The translations under genes were made by a program, and so were the position numbers. Shown piece after piece: positions 24,044-36,411 of a stretch of 64,000 nucleotides of DNA. Position 1 is the first letter of the stretch; the number at the start of each line of letters is the position of its first letter. Under the pieces are notes generated by a model. It was not told the origin of the DNA. It ran no database searches and saw only the letters and a program-made list of their open reading frames with translations. Origin of the DNA: Gordionus sp. m RMFG-2023 (Eukaryota > Nematomorpha > Gordioida > Chordodea > Parachordodidae); contig NC_088778.1 in assembly GCF_954871325.1 (NCBI RefSeq), positions 32,996,730 through 33,060,729 of the forward strand. Reading direction: 5' to 3'.

Positions 24044-24959
24044 GATAATAATTTGATTGCAATTTTAAACTAGCTTGGGTTTGAGATTAAATTTTGTTTT
24101 TTTTGTTTCATAAATTTTTTCTTATTCTCTTATATATAACCTATAAATGTCATCGACAATTTACGTTACCTATTAAAATTTCAGGCAATCTGTGTAATTT
24201 TTTTAGGGAAATAATTTCTAAAATAACTCAAAATTAAGGAACAAATTGTATGAATTTTAGCAACAGAATAAAGATCTTCAAATAAACTAATATGGCTCAA
24301 CAAATTATTTTGACCATTTTTTTGTTCTAACTTTAAATCGATTTATTTCATGCGTTTTCTTTTTAATGTTTAAAACAAAAATATCATTATTTGCTGATGT
24401 ATTCTAATATTCCAGCACATGTTAAATAGCTACCTTATATAAATTTCTGACAATTTTATAAGATGATATTGCGCATATTAATTGATTAGGCGGCACAGAA
24501 GATAACTATCTCGGATTTATATAAATGATTATAAATTTTGTTAGCAGCGAATGGGGGAAAAAATATATTGGAGAATAAGTTAATTATTCTTATTATACGG
24601 TTGCATTTTTTTCTTTATCTTAAGTTAGGATTCAGATCTATCATTAGTCCCCTTACCCAACCCTATATAAAACTTATAGTTTTCTAAAGAAAAGCTTGGT
24701 AATTTTAGGTGCTAGAACACTATAACGACCCAAGAAATATTATTTTAATGTGAATTCTAATTTTAAAAAAATATATGCCATAATCGCACAAATTTATATA
24801 ATTCTTTAGTCAGAATCGCTTATAAAAATGAGTTTTTATTTTTTAAGATTTTACACTTAATTTTTTAAATTTGTGTCTTTTTATATAGAAGAATTTCCTT
24901 ATTTTCAGGATACTGTCTTCTCTTCCTAAATTAATCTTGTTTTTTCCCCTTTAAATATT
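24044..24959. repeat. Satellite-monomer remnant followed by Q repeat, no gene
   Basis: 24044-24300 continues the diverged satellite-like unit. From about 24400 the sequence matches blocks seen again near 26230-26350 and 29560-29700 (AGATATTGCGCATATTAATT, GAATAAGTTAATTATTCTTA). There is no supported coding sequence. Confidence 0.5.
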
Positions 24960-25570
24960 GCGACATATAGGTGTCATTGATTAAAATGACATTTTTTTCT
25001 AAATATTATGATAAAAATTAAATTTCCCACTATTTTGAATCCAAAATGGCAATCAATATTCAAATTATTTTTTAAACTATCAAAACTGAATGTTTTAAAT
25101 ATACCAAGAACGGTGAGATGGTCGAGATATTATCTATTCAAAATCACATGCTCGTTAATTATAGTCTCCCCCCCCCCAAAAAAAAAAAAATATTTTAGAG
25201 GGTATTCCAGAAGCAAACGTCAGGCCATGTTCCTAATGTGTCTGAATTGTGTAGATTACCCCTTCAATCAGCTGCCATGAAAGTCAATTAATCATACGTA
25301 TCTCCATTTATTCTGTTTCTTGTTATTGTTAGCCGTATACATGTCTGGTTAGTGTTGTCGAAACTCTCAAAATAGTTAGGTTATCAAGTTACCTGTTTCG
25401 GATTTCGAATCCTAAAAAAAATTGATTCAGACCTCGATAACAAAACCACAATGAGCAAACTCCAAAGACCGGACCCAATTAGCAGACTAGAATTTTGAGC
25501 TGAAATTTATTACACAACATTGTTAAATTGACGAGTCTACAGGTATACGACTCTGACCTCAAGTCTAAAA
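24960..25570. repeat. P repeat, copy 3 (truncated)
   Basis: Begins with the CGACATATAGGTGTCATTGAT block, follows copy 2 through AATCCAAAATGGCAATCAAT, GAAGCAAACGTCAGGCCATG and the CAAAGACCGGACCC block, and breaks off near the TACGACTCTGACCTCAAGT block where the other copies continue. A poly-C/poly-A tract lies at 25167-25190. Confidence 0.75.
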
Positions 25571-25878
25571 GAAAATATATTCAAGATGTGAATGAATTGA
25601 AATGCACGAGTATGAAATGAAATAATGAAATATCTGATGAAGCAAAGCGCTGAGAGGATAGAGCAAAATGGCGACAAATATTAGAAATTCTTAAGAATTA
25701 AATAAAAATTAAATTTTCTATTTTTTTTTTTTTTGGTGGTTTTTAATTTTTTTAGAATATCTAGTAAATTTAGCTCAGATATTCAAACCTTTGAACCGTA
25801 TATGAGAAAAATCTTTAGGCTCTAGCGTATTATTTTTATGGATAAAACTTTGAAGAAATAATGAAATAAATAAAGAAT

Positions 25879-25880
25879 GA

Positions 25881-25920
<40 letters not shown>

Positions 25921-25922
25921 AA
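25879..25922. repeat. (GAAA)n microsatellite
   Basis: About eleven uninterrupted GAAA units. The 25571-25878 stretch before it is AT-rich with no supported gene, apart from a short protein-like run near 25640 noted under rejected items. Confidence 0.95.
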
Positions 25923-26169
25923 TTTTACAAATCGTCTTAAATCGAGTCATTTAACAACATTACTCTACATTCATCTCAGAATTTACATTTCTGTTTGTGC
26001 CTATTTCTAAGCTTCATTGCCCCCTTTTCTCAGGGCCAAATGAATATACCTGTTTGTGAATAAATAATAATTAAAACTCTTTGAGATTGGCTGCTATATT
26101 CAGCCAATAAAAATGTGATTTAGAATAAATATTAAATATGTAACACTTAGGGAAAACAGGGAATAAACC

Positions 26170-27950
26170 AAAATTGGTTATCACTATTTTTAAATACTTA
26201 TCTTTTTAAAATATTGATTTCACTAATAAAAGATATAAATTTATTAGGAGCGAATGCAAAAAAATATTAGAGAAATAAGTTAGTTATTCTTATTATGGTT
26301 GCCATCTTTTGTTCATAAGTTAGGATTCAGATCAATTTTTTCTCCACACCCCACTCCCTTTTATTACTAATTTTCCAGGAGACCTATAATTTAGATAGAT
26401 GACATATGTGATTTTAAGTCGTTATTCTATAATAAGTAGAGTTAGAAACGATAAAATGAGAAAATTTAATGATTATGGAAATGGTATATTATTATTAAAT
26501 TTGGTCATATATATATTTTTTAATCTTTTTTTGCAGAGATGTGTTATGCAAGTGATAAAAAATTAAATAAATTATATTAAAGTTAAAATGAAGGAATTCA
26601 AACTTTAAGTTTATAATCAACTATTGAAATATATTTAGAATGGAATAAAGATATAAAGAAAGAAAATTATCAAATAATTTTAATAAATCAATTTTTTTTA
26701 TTAACAAAAATTTCAAATTCAAGAGCATTTAAGTATGTCTATATTCTATAAAATAAATATTTATAAATAAATATACAAAATGAATATGTAATCTTAATAT
26801 TAGCCTAATTGATAACCAATTAATTTGATATTCCTATAAGTTAGTCTTATTTGCAAAAGAGCCAAAATTGAGTCTTTAATTTTAATGCATGCTATGATGA
26901 CTGAAATTTTATGGATTGCATACTAAGCCCTAGAAAATTACCAGATCATATCAAATTTTATCATACCTTAGTCATTAACCTCCTTATTAAAAATAACTGA
27001 AGAGATATATATAATTGCTAAGCATCGGTTTTATAAATAAACATTTAATCTTTGAATCCTTAGCAAATTAAATTTTTTTAAAGATGAATATGTTACATTT
27101 TAATCTATTTTTTAATTAGAATCAATTGATTTTAAAAATATTCCATATTTAACAAGTAAAATAATATAAAACTAAAATATTTTTATATTCACTTTATGAT
27201 ATCACCATATAATGTCTAATTTTTAAATATTTTTCTACATTACAAACTTATAATATATATGTTACAGCCATAAGCAACATTAAAAATTTGGCAATATAAG
27301 GAGTTGTGTATTGCAGTAATCCAAGACACTAATATATTGCAAATATATATATTAGCTTATTCTAAATATACTGGATAAATCATCTCCGATAAAATTAGAA
27401 ATTTTAAATAATCCAATTTTGCCAGAAATATACAGTCTATATAGAATATGTACCATATAAATTTCAGATACTTTTATAATAAATCTTTGAGATAATTTAT
27501 AAATTTTTGCATTTTTTCACCCTAAGTTCAAATTATAAATTTGGATTAAAGGCAATATACAAATTGGTGAAAATATTATACATAGTAACTAAAGCATTAC
27601 ACATATTGCAAGATTTTTATTGATACTGCAAGCTAAATGACAATTTTAGCAAATTGAAAGTTTTCTTTAAATCTGCTTTTTTACCTATTCATTTTAGTCA
27701 TACCGGCGCAACCAGGTTGGTATTTTTAATTTTAATATTATTAAAACTTGAAAATTTATAAATATCCTATAACAACAACTGTATGATAACAAATAAATAT
27801 AGGATTTAAATAATTATTTAAAAAAATTATCTTTTTAAGATAACTTTAATTTCAAATCTAATTGAAATCTGATGTTACAATGATTATTTTCTTGAGTAAG
27901 AATATAATCAAATTTCAGACAGTTCTGCTAATAATCTTGAGGCATTTTAA
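26170..27950. repeat. Q repeat, copy 1
   Basis: Ordered blocks CTTATTATGGTTGCCATC, ATAATAAGTAGAGTTAGAA, GCAAGTGATAAAAAATTAAA, TTCACTTTATGATATCACCA, TGGATAAATCATCTCCGATA and TTTTGCCAGAAATATA recur at 29560-31800. Between TTATGATATCACC and the R repeats the copies are close. There is no gene here. Confidence 0.75.
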
Positions 27951-29560
27951 ATTTATATACTGCTGTTATTAGCAATAAACAGATACAGGATATTATAGTT
28001 AGCGACTAAAACATTACACATATTACAGGATTTTTAACGTAGTCTTCAAGATAAATGACAATTTTTAACTTTAAAATTTTTATAAAATCTGCTTTACCTA
28101 TCCATTTTAGGCCGATATCCTCAACATGGTAGGTATTTTTATATTATCATAACTTGAAAGTTAATAAATATCCTATAGCAATAACTGTATGTCATAACAA
28201 ATAAATATAGGATTTAAATAATCATTTAAAAAATATTCTTTTTGAGATATAACTATAATTTCAAAAGTAATTGTAGTTATACCTACCCTATAAATTTCAT
28301 TATAATCTTTTCAACTCAAGGAATGTTCAACAGGAGAAAATTAAATGAATGAAATATATTTAAAAATAAACAAATATTAAAGTAAGAAGTAAAGGTTAGA
28401 GATATATGGTTAGTGTTTTTAAAGGTTTAAGGGTTAGGGGTATAGATTGGGATTTAAATTTAATCCTTTTTATTAACACTGACATGTCAAGGTAATATGA
28501 ATAGGCGAATAGATATTTATCTAAATCTGATGTTGCAACGGTAGATTTCTTGAGTGGGAATATAATCAAATTAGACACTTCTCCCAATAACCTTGAGCCA
28601 TTTTAAATTTAAATGCTGCTGATATTGTCAATAAACAGATACAAGGTATTATAGTTAGCTAATAAAACATTAAACATATTGCAAGATTTTTATCGAGGTC
28701 TGCTAAATGACAATGTTAAAATTGCTATTACCTATCCATTTTAATCTCACAATATCAACCAGGTAGCTATTTTATATTTTAATATTATTAAAACTTGAAA
28801 ATGTCCTCTAATAATAATTGTCTGTAAACAAATAAAATATAGGATTTAAATAAATATTTTTAAGAAAAATGATCTTTTTAAGGATAACTTTTAATTTCAA
28901 AAGTTATTGTAGTAATAATCGTACCCTATATATTTCGGGTTAATCGTTTAACTCAAGGAATGTTCAACAGGAGAAAATTTATTAATTTAATGAAATATAT
29001 TTAAAATTAAGAAAATATGCCTAAAGTAAGGAGTAATAACGTAGAGATATTTGGTTAGGGTTATATAAAGGTTTGAAAGATAGGATTAGGGATATAGATT
29101 GAGGTTTACAACAAATACTGACAAGTCAAGGGATTATGAATAGGCTAATAGATAATTATCTATATCCGCTGCTGTCGCGACAGTAATTTTCTTGAGTTGG
29201 ATCTTAATCAAATTCAGACACTTCTGCTAATAATCTTAAGGTATTTAAAATTTATATACTGCTGATTGGGAATAACCAGATACGAACAAGATATTATACT
29301 TAGCGACTAGCGTTGCATTACAAGATTTTATCAAGACCAGCAAGCTATAATGATAATTTTAAAATATTTATAACGTATAACAAATAGAGAATCTTTTGTT
29401 CTTTCTAATGGAGATTTAAAATAATTTTTATCTCGATCATTTATTTTTGAAATCAAATTTTAAACTTAAATTGCAACGTGAAGATAACTCCCAGCCAGAT
29501 ATTGCAAATTTTATATTTTCCCTCGATTTCAATGTATAAATTTCTTAGCAATTTTATAAG
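27950..29560. repeat. R repeats between the two Q copies
   Basis: Two to three tandem R units: TTATATACTGCTG blocks near 27950, 28610 and 29255, and CTCAAGGAATGTTCAACAGG near 28315 and 28955, spacing about 640 bp. A GGTTAAGGGTTAGGGG-like run near 28410-28440 is part of the repeat, not telomeric. No coding sequence. Confidence 0.7.
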
Positions 29561-29980
29561 ATATTGCTCATATTAATTCATAACGCATGCATACACAATA
29601 ATTATTTCTGAATTAGAAGTGAATGAAAAAAAAAATTAAGAAAATTAGTTTCTAAGTTTAGAATTATGATCTATTTTTACTCACACCCGACCTCTTTCAT
29701 TTCTAATGTTTCTAGGATATATTGTTTAGATAGATAACATTGTAGTTTTAAGTCGTTCTTTTATAATAAGTGTAGTTAGAACATAATAAGAAAATCTAAT
29801 GATCAAGGAAAGATTATTAAATTTTGGTCATTCATTTATATTTTATATTTCTTTTATGCAGATATGTGTTACGCAAGTGATAAAAAAAATAATATTTAAA
29901 ATTATATTATAAGTGAAAATGATGAAATCTATACTTTAAGTTTATATAAAAATTATTACAATATTTTTAGAATGGAATGA

Positions 29981-30131
29981 TGAAAGAAAGAATATAAGAA
30001 AGAAATAATGAGAGAAAGAAAGAAATAATGAGAGAAAGAAAGAAATAAAGAGAGAAAGAAAGAAATAAATAAATTGAAAGAAAGAAAGAAAAATAGATAG
30101 ATAGAAAGAAATAAAATAAATAAATAAATAA
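29981..30131. repeat. Imperfect GAAA/GATA/AAAT microsatellite tract
   Basis: Purine-rich runs of GAAA and GAGA change into GATA and then AAAT units over about 150 bp. Confidence 0.9.
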
Positions 30132-30360
30132 AATTATTATAATTTTAATAAATTATAATTTTTTATTAAAAAAATTTTTTAATTCAAGATTATTTAGGTA
30201 TGTCTATATTTTGTAAAAAAAAAATTATATATAAATATACAAATATATAATTATATTAGGGTAATTAATAAATTATTTTTGATATTTCCAAGTTAGTCTT
30301 ATTTTCAAATGGGGGAATCATGCTAAAATATAATATGGATATAATAATTTTACATTAATA

Positions 30361-30528
30361 ATGCATAGACCACCTGGCGATGCAGTTATTAAAAGTGGAC
30401 ATAAAACTGAAGTTGTAATGTCACTGGCTGTTTTAGATTCGTCTAAATTCCTTCCAATAGATGACTTCAATACATATACACTCAGTCTAACCTTTTGTTC
30501 ATATTTTAGGCACAATTTGCGACGTTAA
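30361..30528 (+). CDS. Short coding-like open frame, function unknown
   Basis: A 55-codon frame from ATG at 30361 to TAA reads MHRPPGDAVIKSGHKTEVVM, then SLAVLDSSKFLPIDDFNTYT and a tail ending RHNLRR. Its residue mix (Gly, Pro, Asp, His, Val) and balanced codons contrast with chance frames here. It lies in a block present in Q copy 2 but absent from copy 1, so it arrived by insertion or was lost from copy 1. An AG before ACCACC could act as a splice acceptor, so this may be one exon or a retrocopy fragment. I do not recognise the protein. The opposite strand is also open (30318-30515), which lowers certainty. Confidence 0.25.
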   Translation: MHRPPGDAVIKSGHKTEVVMSLAVLDSSKFLPIDDFNTYTLSLTFCSYFRHNLRR

Positions 30529-32603
30529 TCTGCGGAATATTTTTGGAATCATTTATATTAGTCGCTTTTTTGAATTTTTAAAAGGATTTTATCTAGTCAT
30601 AATTTTAAACAATATATCCCTTTACCAAACCCTAAGAAATTAAGAGATATCGGAATTCTCAAGAATTTTATCTATTATTTTTAATTCATAATTTTTGCAT
30701 AAGGTAAGGAACAAATATCGGAAGACAATTTTACAAAAATCAAGTCTCTAAAAAATTTTAATGCACGCTCTAAATGACTCAAATTTTATGGATTGTATAC
30801 AAAGTCCTAGAGAATTATCAGATTACATCGAATTCTATCAGAACTTAATCATTAAGCTCTCTATAAAAAATAATAGAATAGATATATCATAGCTAAGCAT
30901 TCGATTTTAAATGAACATTTAATCATCTTTGAACCCATAGCAAATAAAATATAACATTCGCCGAAAATTTTTATTAAAGATAAAAATGCTACATTTTAAA
31001 GATTAAATCTATTTTTTAATTAGGATCAATTGATAGTAGTGCCATTCCATATTTAACAAGTAAAATAATATAAAACTAAAATATTTTATATTCACTTTAT
31101 GATATCACCATTTAATCTCTAATTTTGAAATATTTTTCTACATTAAAACCTTATATTATATATGCTACAGCCTTATTAAGCTATATTAAAATAGAGAATA
31201 TAAGGTGTTGTGTATTGCCGTAATCAAGACACGAATATATTGCAAATATATATGTTAGCTTATTCTAAATATACTGGATAATCATCTCCGATAAAATTAG
31301 AAATTTTAAATAATCCAATTTTGCCAGAAATATATATATAGAATATGTACCATATAAATTTCAGATACTTTTATAATAAATCTTTGAGATAATTTATAAA
31401 TTTTTGCTTTTTTTCACCCTAAGTTAAAATTATAAATTTGGATTAAAGACATTATACAAATTGATGAAAATACTTAGTAACTAAAGCATTTGCACATATT
31501 GCAAGATTTTTATCGATGTCTGCAAGCTAAATGACAATTAGCAAATTGAAAGCTTTCCTAAAATCTGCTTTTTTACCTATTCATTTTAGTCATACCATCT
31601 CAACCAGGTAGGTATTTTTAATTTTAATATTATTAAAACTTGAAAATTTATAAGATATCCTATAATAACAACTGACTGTCATAACAAATAAAATATAGGA
31701 TTTAAATATATACTTTAAAAAATTTTTATCTTTCTAAGATAATTTTTATTTCAAGAGTAACTGTAATAATAACCCTACCCTATATTGGGTTAATCGTTTA
31801 ACTCAAGGACTGGAGAAAATTTATTAATAGAAATAAATATAATTGATGTCGAGATATTTGGTTAAGTTTATATAAGGGTTTGAAAGATAAGGATTAGGGA
31901 TATAGATTGAGGTTTTAAACAAATACTGACAGGTCAAGGGATTTTGAATAGGCTAATAGATAATTATATCCACTGGTGTTGGGACAGTAATTTTCTTGAT
32001 TTGGATCATAAATCAAATATTTCAGACACTTCTCCCAATAACCCTGACCCATTTAAAATTTCTATACTTGCTGATATTGGCGATAAACATATACGATTGG
32101 ATTATTTTACTTAGCGATTAATGCATTGCATTACAAGATTCTATCAAGAACTGCAAGATAAATAGCAATAATAAGATTTATGGGGGTTTTTTTTAAAAAA
32201 AATTTTACGTATCCATTTTAGTGATATCGACGAAACATGGCTTCAATATTTATGATATCATAACCTAATTTTTTAAAAAAAAATGTCAATCACAAATAAA
32301 TATGTGGTTTAATTAAGGGGTTTAAAGCTGCCCACCCCTCCCAATTTTGGATTTTTTAATGGTTTATTTATTGGACTGATTTGTAAACCAAATGTACCTT
32401 TTGATTGAAAGAACAAAATGGGGACTAACTACAAGACAGCCCTCACCCCCCCCCTCCCCTACTTTTGAATTTAAAACTAAAAAGTATTTAGGTTCAATAG
32501 GAAATAATTTGTACCGTATTCCGTTTAATTCGTTAAATTATCGTTTTTTTCCGATATTAACCGTTTACATTTTGACGCCAGAAATAAATAAAAAAAAACG
32601 CTC

Positions 32604-32815
32604 AAAATTGGGAACCTGGCTTATATCTCCTAGAAAATTTTTAAAGTAAATTTGAAATTAATATGAATAGAATACTAGAAATTTAGCGATTTTTTTTAAA
32701 TTTTCAATTTAAATACAAGTGTTTAGTCCTCTAGTATCTATTAATATTAATTTCAAATTTACTTTAAAAATTTTCCAGGAGATATAAGCCAGGTTCCCAA
32801 TTTTTAGCGATTTTT
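32604..32815. repeat. Long imperfect hairpin, arms about 75 bp, present only in copy A
   Basis: The left arm (32604-32678) starts AAAATTGGGAACCTGGCTTA and the right arm (32731-32815) ends TAAGCCAGGTTCCCAATTTT. Between these outer ends the arms pair through ATATCTCCTAGAAAATTTTT and AAATTTGAAATTAATAT-type sequence. The loop is about 52 bases. Copy B passes straight from CGCTCAAAATT to a TTTTTATTT run at about 42355, without the hairpin. Confidence 0.9.
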
Positions 32816-33016
32816 GTTTTAGCGATTTAGAACCTATCCCTCAAATTATGCTTCAAAAAATAATTTTTATCTCTCACACTGATATGCATTTTGACGCCAA
32901 ATCAAGATCTCAAAAGCTAAAAACGCGCTTAACTCTGTTTAGTATTATTATATATTTTTTTTCAAATTTGAAGGAACCGGTAAATAATATCCGTATATAT
33001 ATTAACATTTAACCAT

Positions 33017-33075
<59 letters not shown>
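33017..33075. repeat. (TTTC)n microsatellite
   Basis: About fourteen TTTC units. Together with the (GAAA)n tract at 33353-33410 it forms an inverted pair about 280 bp apart. Copy B has a shorter tract at 42619-42646. Confidence 0.95.
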
Positions 33076-33352
33076 AATTGGGGTAATCTATGTTTTCCAT
33101 TCAACCTCTTACCTAACTTCATTGCGCCACTACAAGGGCAAAAATATGAAATAATATTTGCGCTTGCTTAGTTAGGAGGTTACTAATAGTTTGTTTTAAA
33201 AAGACTAAGTTTTATTATTTAAAATTTGTATATAATGTTTTATAGGACAACAAACCAATCAAGCCTGTTATGAAAGTATGAAGCTATTTTTTTTAAAAAA
33301 ATTAAACTTTCATAAATCATAAGTACATTCAACAATTAATATGTCAAAATAT

Positions 33353-33354
33353 GA

Positions 33355-33410
<56 letters not shown>
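33353..33410. repeat. (GAAA)n microsatellite
   Basis: About fourteen GAAA units, complementary to the (TTTC)n at 33017-33075. Absent from copy B, where the surrounding 740 bp is missing. Confidence 0.95.
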
Positions 33411-33411
<1 letters not shown>

Positions 33412-34084
33412 TTTATTTTTGCGAAATTTAAAAAAATTGTTTATATGCATACAAACATGTCCTAATTTAGGGCTTTTGACAATTCGGGAAACTCGCTAAT
33501 TTGACCAAAATTTTGAGATCCCAGTCAAAATTCCTATTAAATATTATAGAAAATACCTAGGCAAAGTGGGCAACCGCCTTTCTTTGAATCGTGGGCATTT
33601 GTTGTTTTTTGTTTGTTTGTATTAATTCATTTATATTATAAAATTATACATGTCAAATAACAAAATTGAAGATTAGAAAAAAATATATAACTAGTTGCCG
33701 ATATTTAAAAAAATAATAATAATCAAAGTTACTAAATTTCTAAATCATCGTCATACTCATAGAGAATGTGCTAAATGATTTAGTATTTCTAAAGAAACTG
33801 TACTCTATATTCATAAATCCAAAGAAAACATTTAACAAACGGGCCCTGCAAATAAAACATAATGTAGCAAATTAACAAACATTTGACCAATCAAATACGG
33901 TCATATATATGTTTTTTTAAGTTAATATTAACTTTATTTTGAATATAATAGTAAAATAAATCTATATTATTTATTTTTTAAATTCATTGTCATTCAATAA
34001 CTAACGTGTAACTATCTTTAACAGAATATTGTTCTGATTCATATTCAATATTAACATTTTCTATAATATTTTTTAATCAATTTT

Positions 34085-34577
34085 CCTATATGTCTTAGAT
34101 CTTCAATCGATTTCTATTTTCATAAGAATATTAACCAAAATCGACCTATTTCTTTCTAAATAAGAAGTAGAACTAGGAATTGTTAGTCTCTGGGCAGGGT
34201 AGACAAAGTTTAATCTATTAACTTGAGGTCGGAATTGATTGTTTCTGGAAATTATTACTTTCCACATAATTTGCTATATTAAACATGCTGTTTTTGCTTC
34301 TGAAATTAATTATATCACTTAAAATATTTTGGTCATCACTACCTTGCAAAATAGCTAATTCTTGAATTATATCACATACTTCATTAATTTCACTGCTAGT
34401 GAGTTCTCCTCTTGATATTGTGGACCCAAATAAGCAAACATCGTGATCACGTGTATTTATATCGTCTATCCCCTTTTTTAAACATATTTTTAATTCATTT
34501 CTCCTTTAAATTTTTTAGGGTATTTGACCGTCAATTGACCGAATTTGACTGGTCAATTGACCGACTTGCCAACCCTG
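34085..34577 (-). mobile_element. hAT relic with dimerisation domain and one terminal repeat (copy A)
   Basis: On the minus strand an open run reads DHDVCLFGSTISRGELTSSE, then INEVCDIIQELAILQGSDDQ and FRSKNSMFNIANYVESN. After a frame change comes RLTIPSSTSYLERNRSILVN followed by ILMKIEIDRRSKTYR with one stop. The P-S-S...ERN-S...N-L...RRS pattern is the hAT C-terminal dimerisation domain. The right boundary CCAACCCTG (ending 34577) is a hAT terminus, CAGGGTTGGCAAGTCGGTCA from the other strand, with a palindromic GGTCAATTGACC just inside. The N-terminal half is missing, so the element had deleted its interior before the A/B duplication. The left terminus was not found. Confidence 0.7.
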
Positions 34578-34958
34578 AACTAATATATATATATCATCTT
34601 ATTTTATTAAATTGATTTTTTTTAAAATCTTATTTTGCATTGCAACCATTTTAGATTATTTTATAATATATCTTCGCGCCTGGAATTGGAGAGCTCCACA
34701 TGCGCAAATGTTTAAGATGAGAAAAATCAACATTGAAAATTTAAAATCAAATTATAGGAATAATTACCTTATTGATCAATTTTTGACAAAAGCTATAAAC
34801 TTTGGAAAAATTAATATTTTTTTTAATCTAGTTTTATTTTTTATATATATATTGGGAATAAAGATATTATCCACTTCCAACTCAAAAATATGGAAAGTGT
34901 CTGGAACACTCCAATTCTAGACCTACTATATACGTGCATTCTCAGCATAAATATGTAA

Positions 34959-35338
34959 CTTAGCGGCAACATGTAATTTTTTCAACTTTATATCATTTTT
35001 TTGAGCACGTTTTCTAAAAAATTTAAAAAATCCATTCTTACCAGAAATGTATTCATTCATGTTTGGAATATACCTAACCCTATAAATATCAGACAATTTT
35101 TTCCATCATCAACTTTTAAACCTAATACAAATTTATGTTAAATTTTTCCGTATATTTTTTTATATAAATTATAAATGTAACTCAAAGTTTTACCAGCAAA
35201 AATTGTCTACAATTCAATAAGACAGGTGTATCCCAAACATGATACAATATATTTCCGGTATAATCCTATTTTTAAATTTAAAAAAAAACGCGTTAAAAAA
35301 AATGATTTAAATTGTAAAAATATCACATTGACTCTAAA
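34959..35338. mobile_element. Long-TIR MITE, TTAGCGGCAATGTG family (copy A1)
   Basis: Starts CTTAGCGGCAACATG; the arms contain TTTTTTCAACTTTATATCAT and, inverted at the other end, AACGCGTTAAAAAAAATGAT, with ACATTTATAATTTATAT-like AT-rich interior. The equivalent copy in B is 43948-44262, and a diverged one in C is 49944-50294. No gene. Confidence 0.7.
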
Positions 35339-35802
35339 CATATATATATATATACATAATTTTGCTCTTACTAAAAAAAAAATAATTTCAAAATTGGTTT
35401 AACAAAAATCTAACTTTTTTTTGTGCTTAGACTTTGAATTTAAACACATGGTAAAATAGAAGTTTTTCTTCTAAAACAAAGTTTACAAAAACCATGATAA
35501 ATTGGGAAAACTGATTAAGTTGGATCTTGGTCTCATCAGTGACAAAATTAGATAGATTTTATTGAATGTATATATTTTTTATATTGTATTTCCAACTTTT
35601 TCTTTTATTTTTAAACCATCAGATTTCCTCGCAAGTATTTTATTATATTTTTTATAATTATACAATTTAATTTGTATATTTTAAAAAAAATATTATTTTT
35701 TTTTCTTTTTCCCTTAGCGGCTAAGATTGATTATTTACCAGGTATTTTTAAGTATAGTGTAAAACTTACATTTTTTTTAATCTCATCTTGAACATATATA
35801 TA

Positions 35803-36411
35803 TATATATAATATTATTATTCTTAATTAAAATATATATTAATTTTTTCTTCTTTATCCTTGTCTATCACGTAATTCTGGTGGTTAGCCCTCTTTCTTTA
35901 CCTTAATCTTTTCCCTTCCAACCAAATACTGCATTTCAATCAATCATATGCGTCTACGTGAGCGGGTAGAGCATTTAGCTTCCAAATTTTTTTGAAGAGG
36001 GTTATGGGCTAGGCGTTAATGGAGGTAGGCTAGAAATAGATTTTATTAAGGGGTCATCATAAATTTTTAGATGGCAAAATAAATTGCTGTAAAATTTCTT
36101 ACTTTTATAATGAGCCTATTATAAAACAATTATATAGCTTTATTAACATAGACTAATATGTCAAACTCTTAGTTTTTATAAAATATATTGCTATAATAAT
36201 AATTCTTTTTCCATTTCAATTATTTGATAAATAAATGTAACACCAACCACCAGGCCAAAGTTATTTAAATTTTTAGCTGTATTTTTTTTTCTTCTATTTC
36301 TTTAATAAAAAAAAAAAAAAAATTTTGAAAACAATTTTTCAATAAAATAAAATATATAATACAAATTAAATTTCATAAATAAACGATAAATGATTAAAGC
36401 AAAAAATAGAC
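35803..36411. repeat. Block of about 609 bp identical between copies A and B
   Basis: By eye this stretch matches 44712-45320 base for base with no indel (constant offset 8909), including a 16-base poly-A run. Sequence on both sides differs at several percent plus indels. It holds no plausible protein frame. It contains a tRNA D-arm-like run (GTGAGCGGGTAGAGC, near 35957) but no B box. Confidence 0.8.

Larger units (their letters stand above)
29560..31800. repeat. Q repeat, copy 2
   Basis: Collinear with 26170-27950 but with two additions: a GAAA-rich tract (29981-30131) and about 430 bases at 30310-30745 that hold a coding-like open frame. Confidence 0.75.

Noticed and set aside
25571-25700. 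Protein-like run EISDEAKR and EDRAKWRQILEILKN near 25640
   Set aside because: Resembles a LINE 3' tail (DR-xW-R), but too short and interrupted by a stop to assign.
25740-25860. Possible eighth copy of the TAGTGTTGTTAA foldback MITE
   Set aside because: Only the AAAATCTTTAGGCT region and its neighbourhood match; no inverted ends.
28400-28450. GGTTTAAGGGTTAGGGG runs resembling telomere repeats (also near 20380, 40030 and 40740)
   Set aside because: They are single diverged motifs at a fixed place in every R repeat, not tandem TTAGGG arrays.
32392-32649. 85-codon open frame in segmental copy A
   Set aside because: The equivalent in copy B is broken and part of the frame runs into the hairpin arm; no protein-like signal.
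35945-36010. A possible tRNA gene
   Set aside because: Only a D-arm-like motif is present; no B box and no closing acceptor stem.
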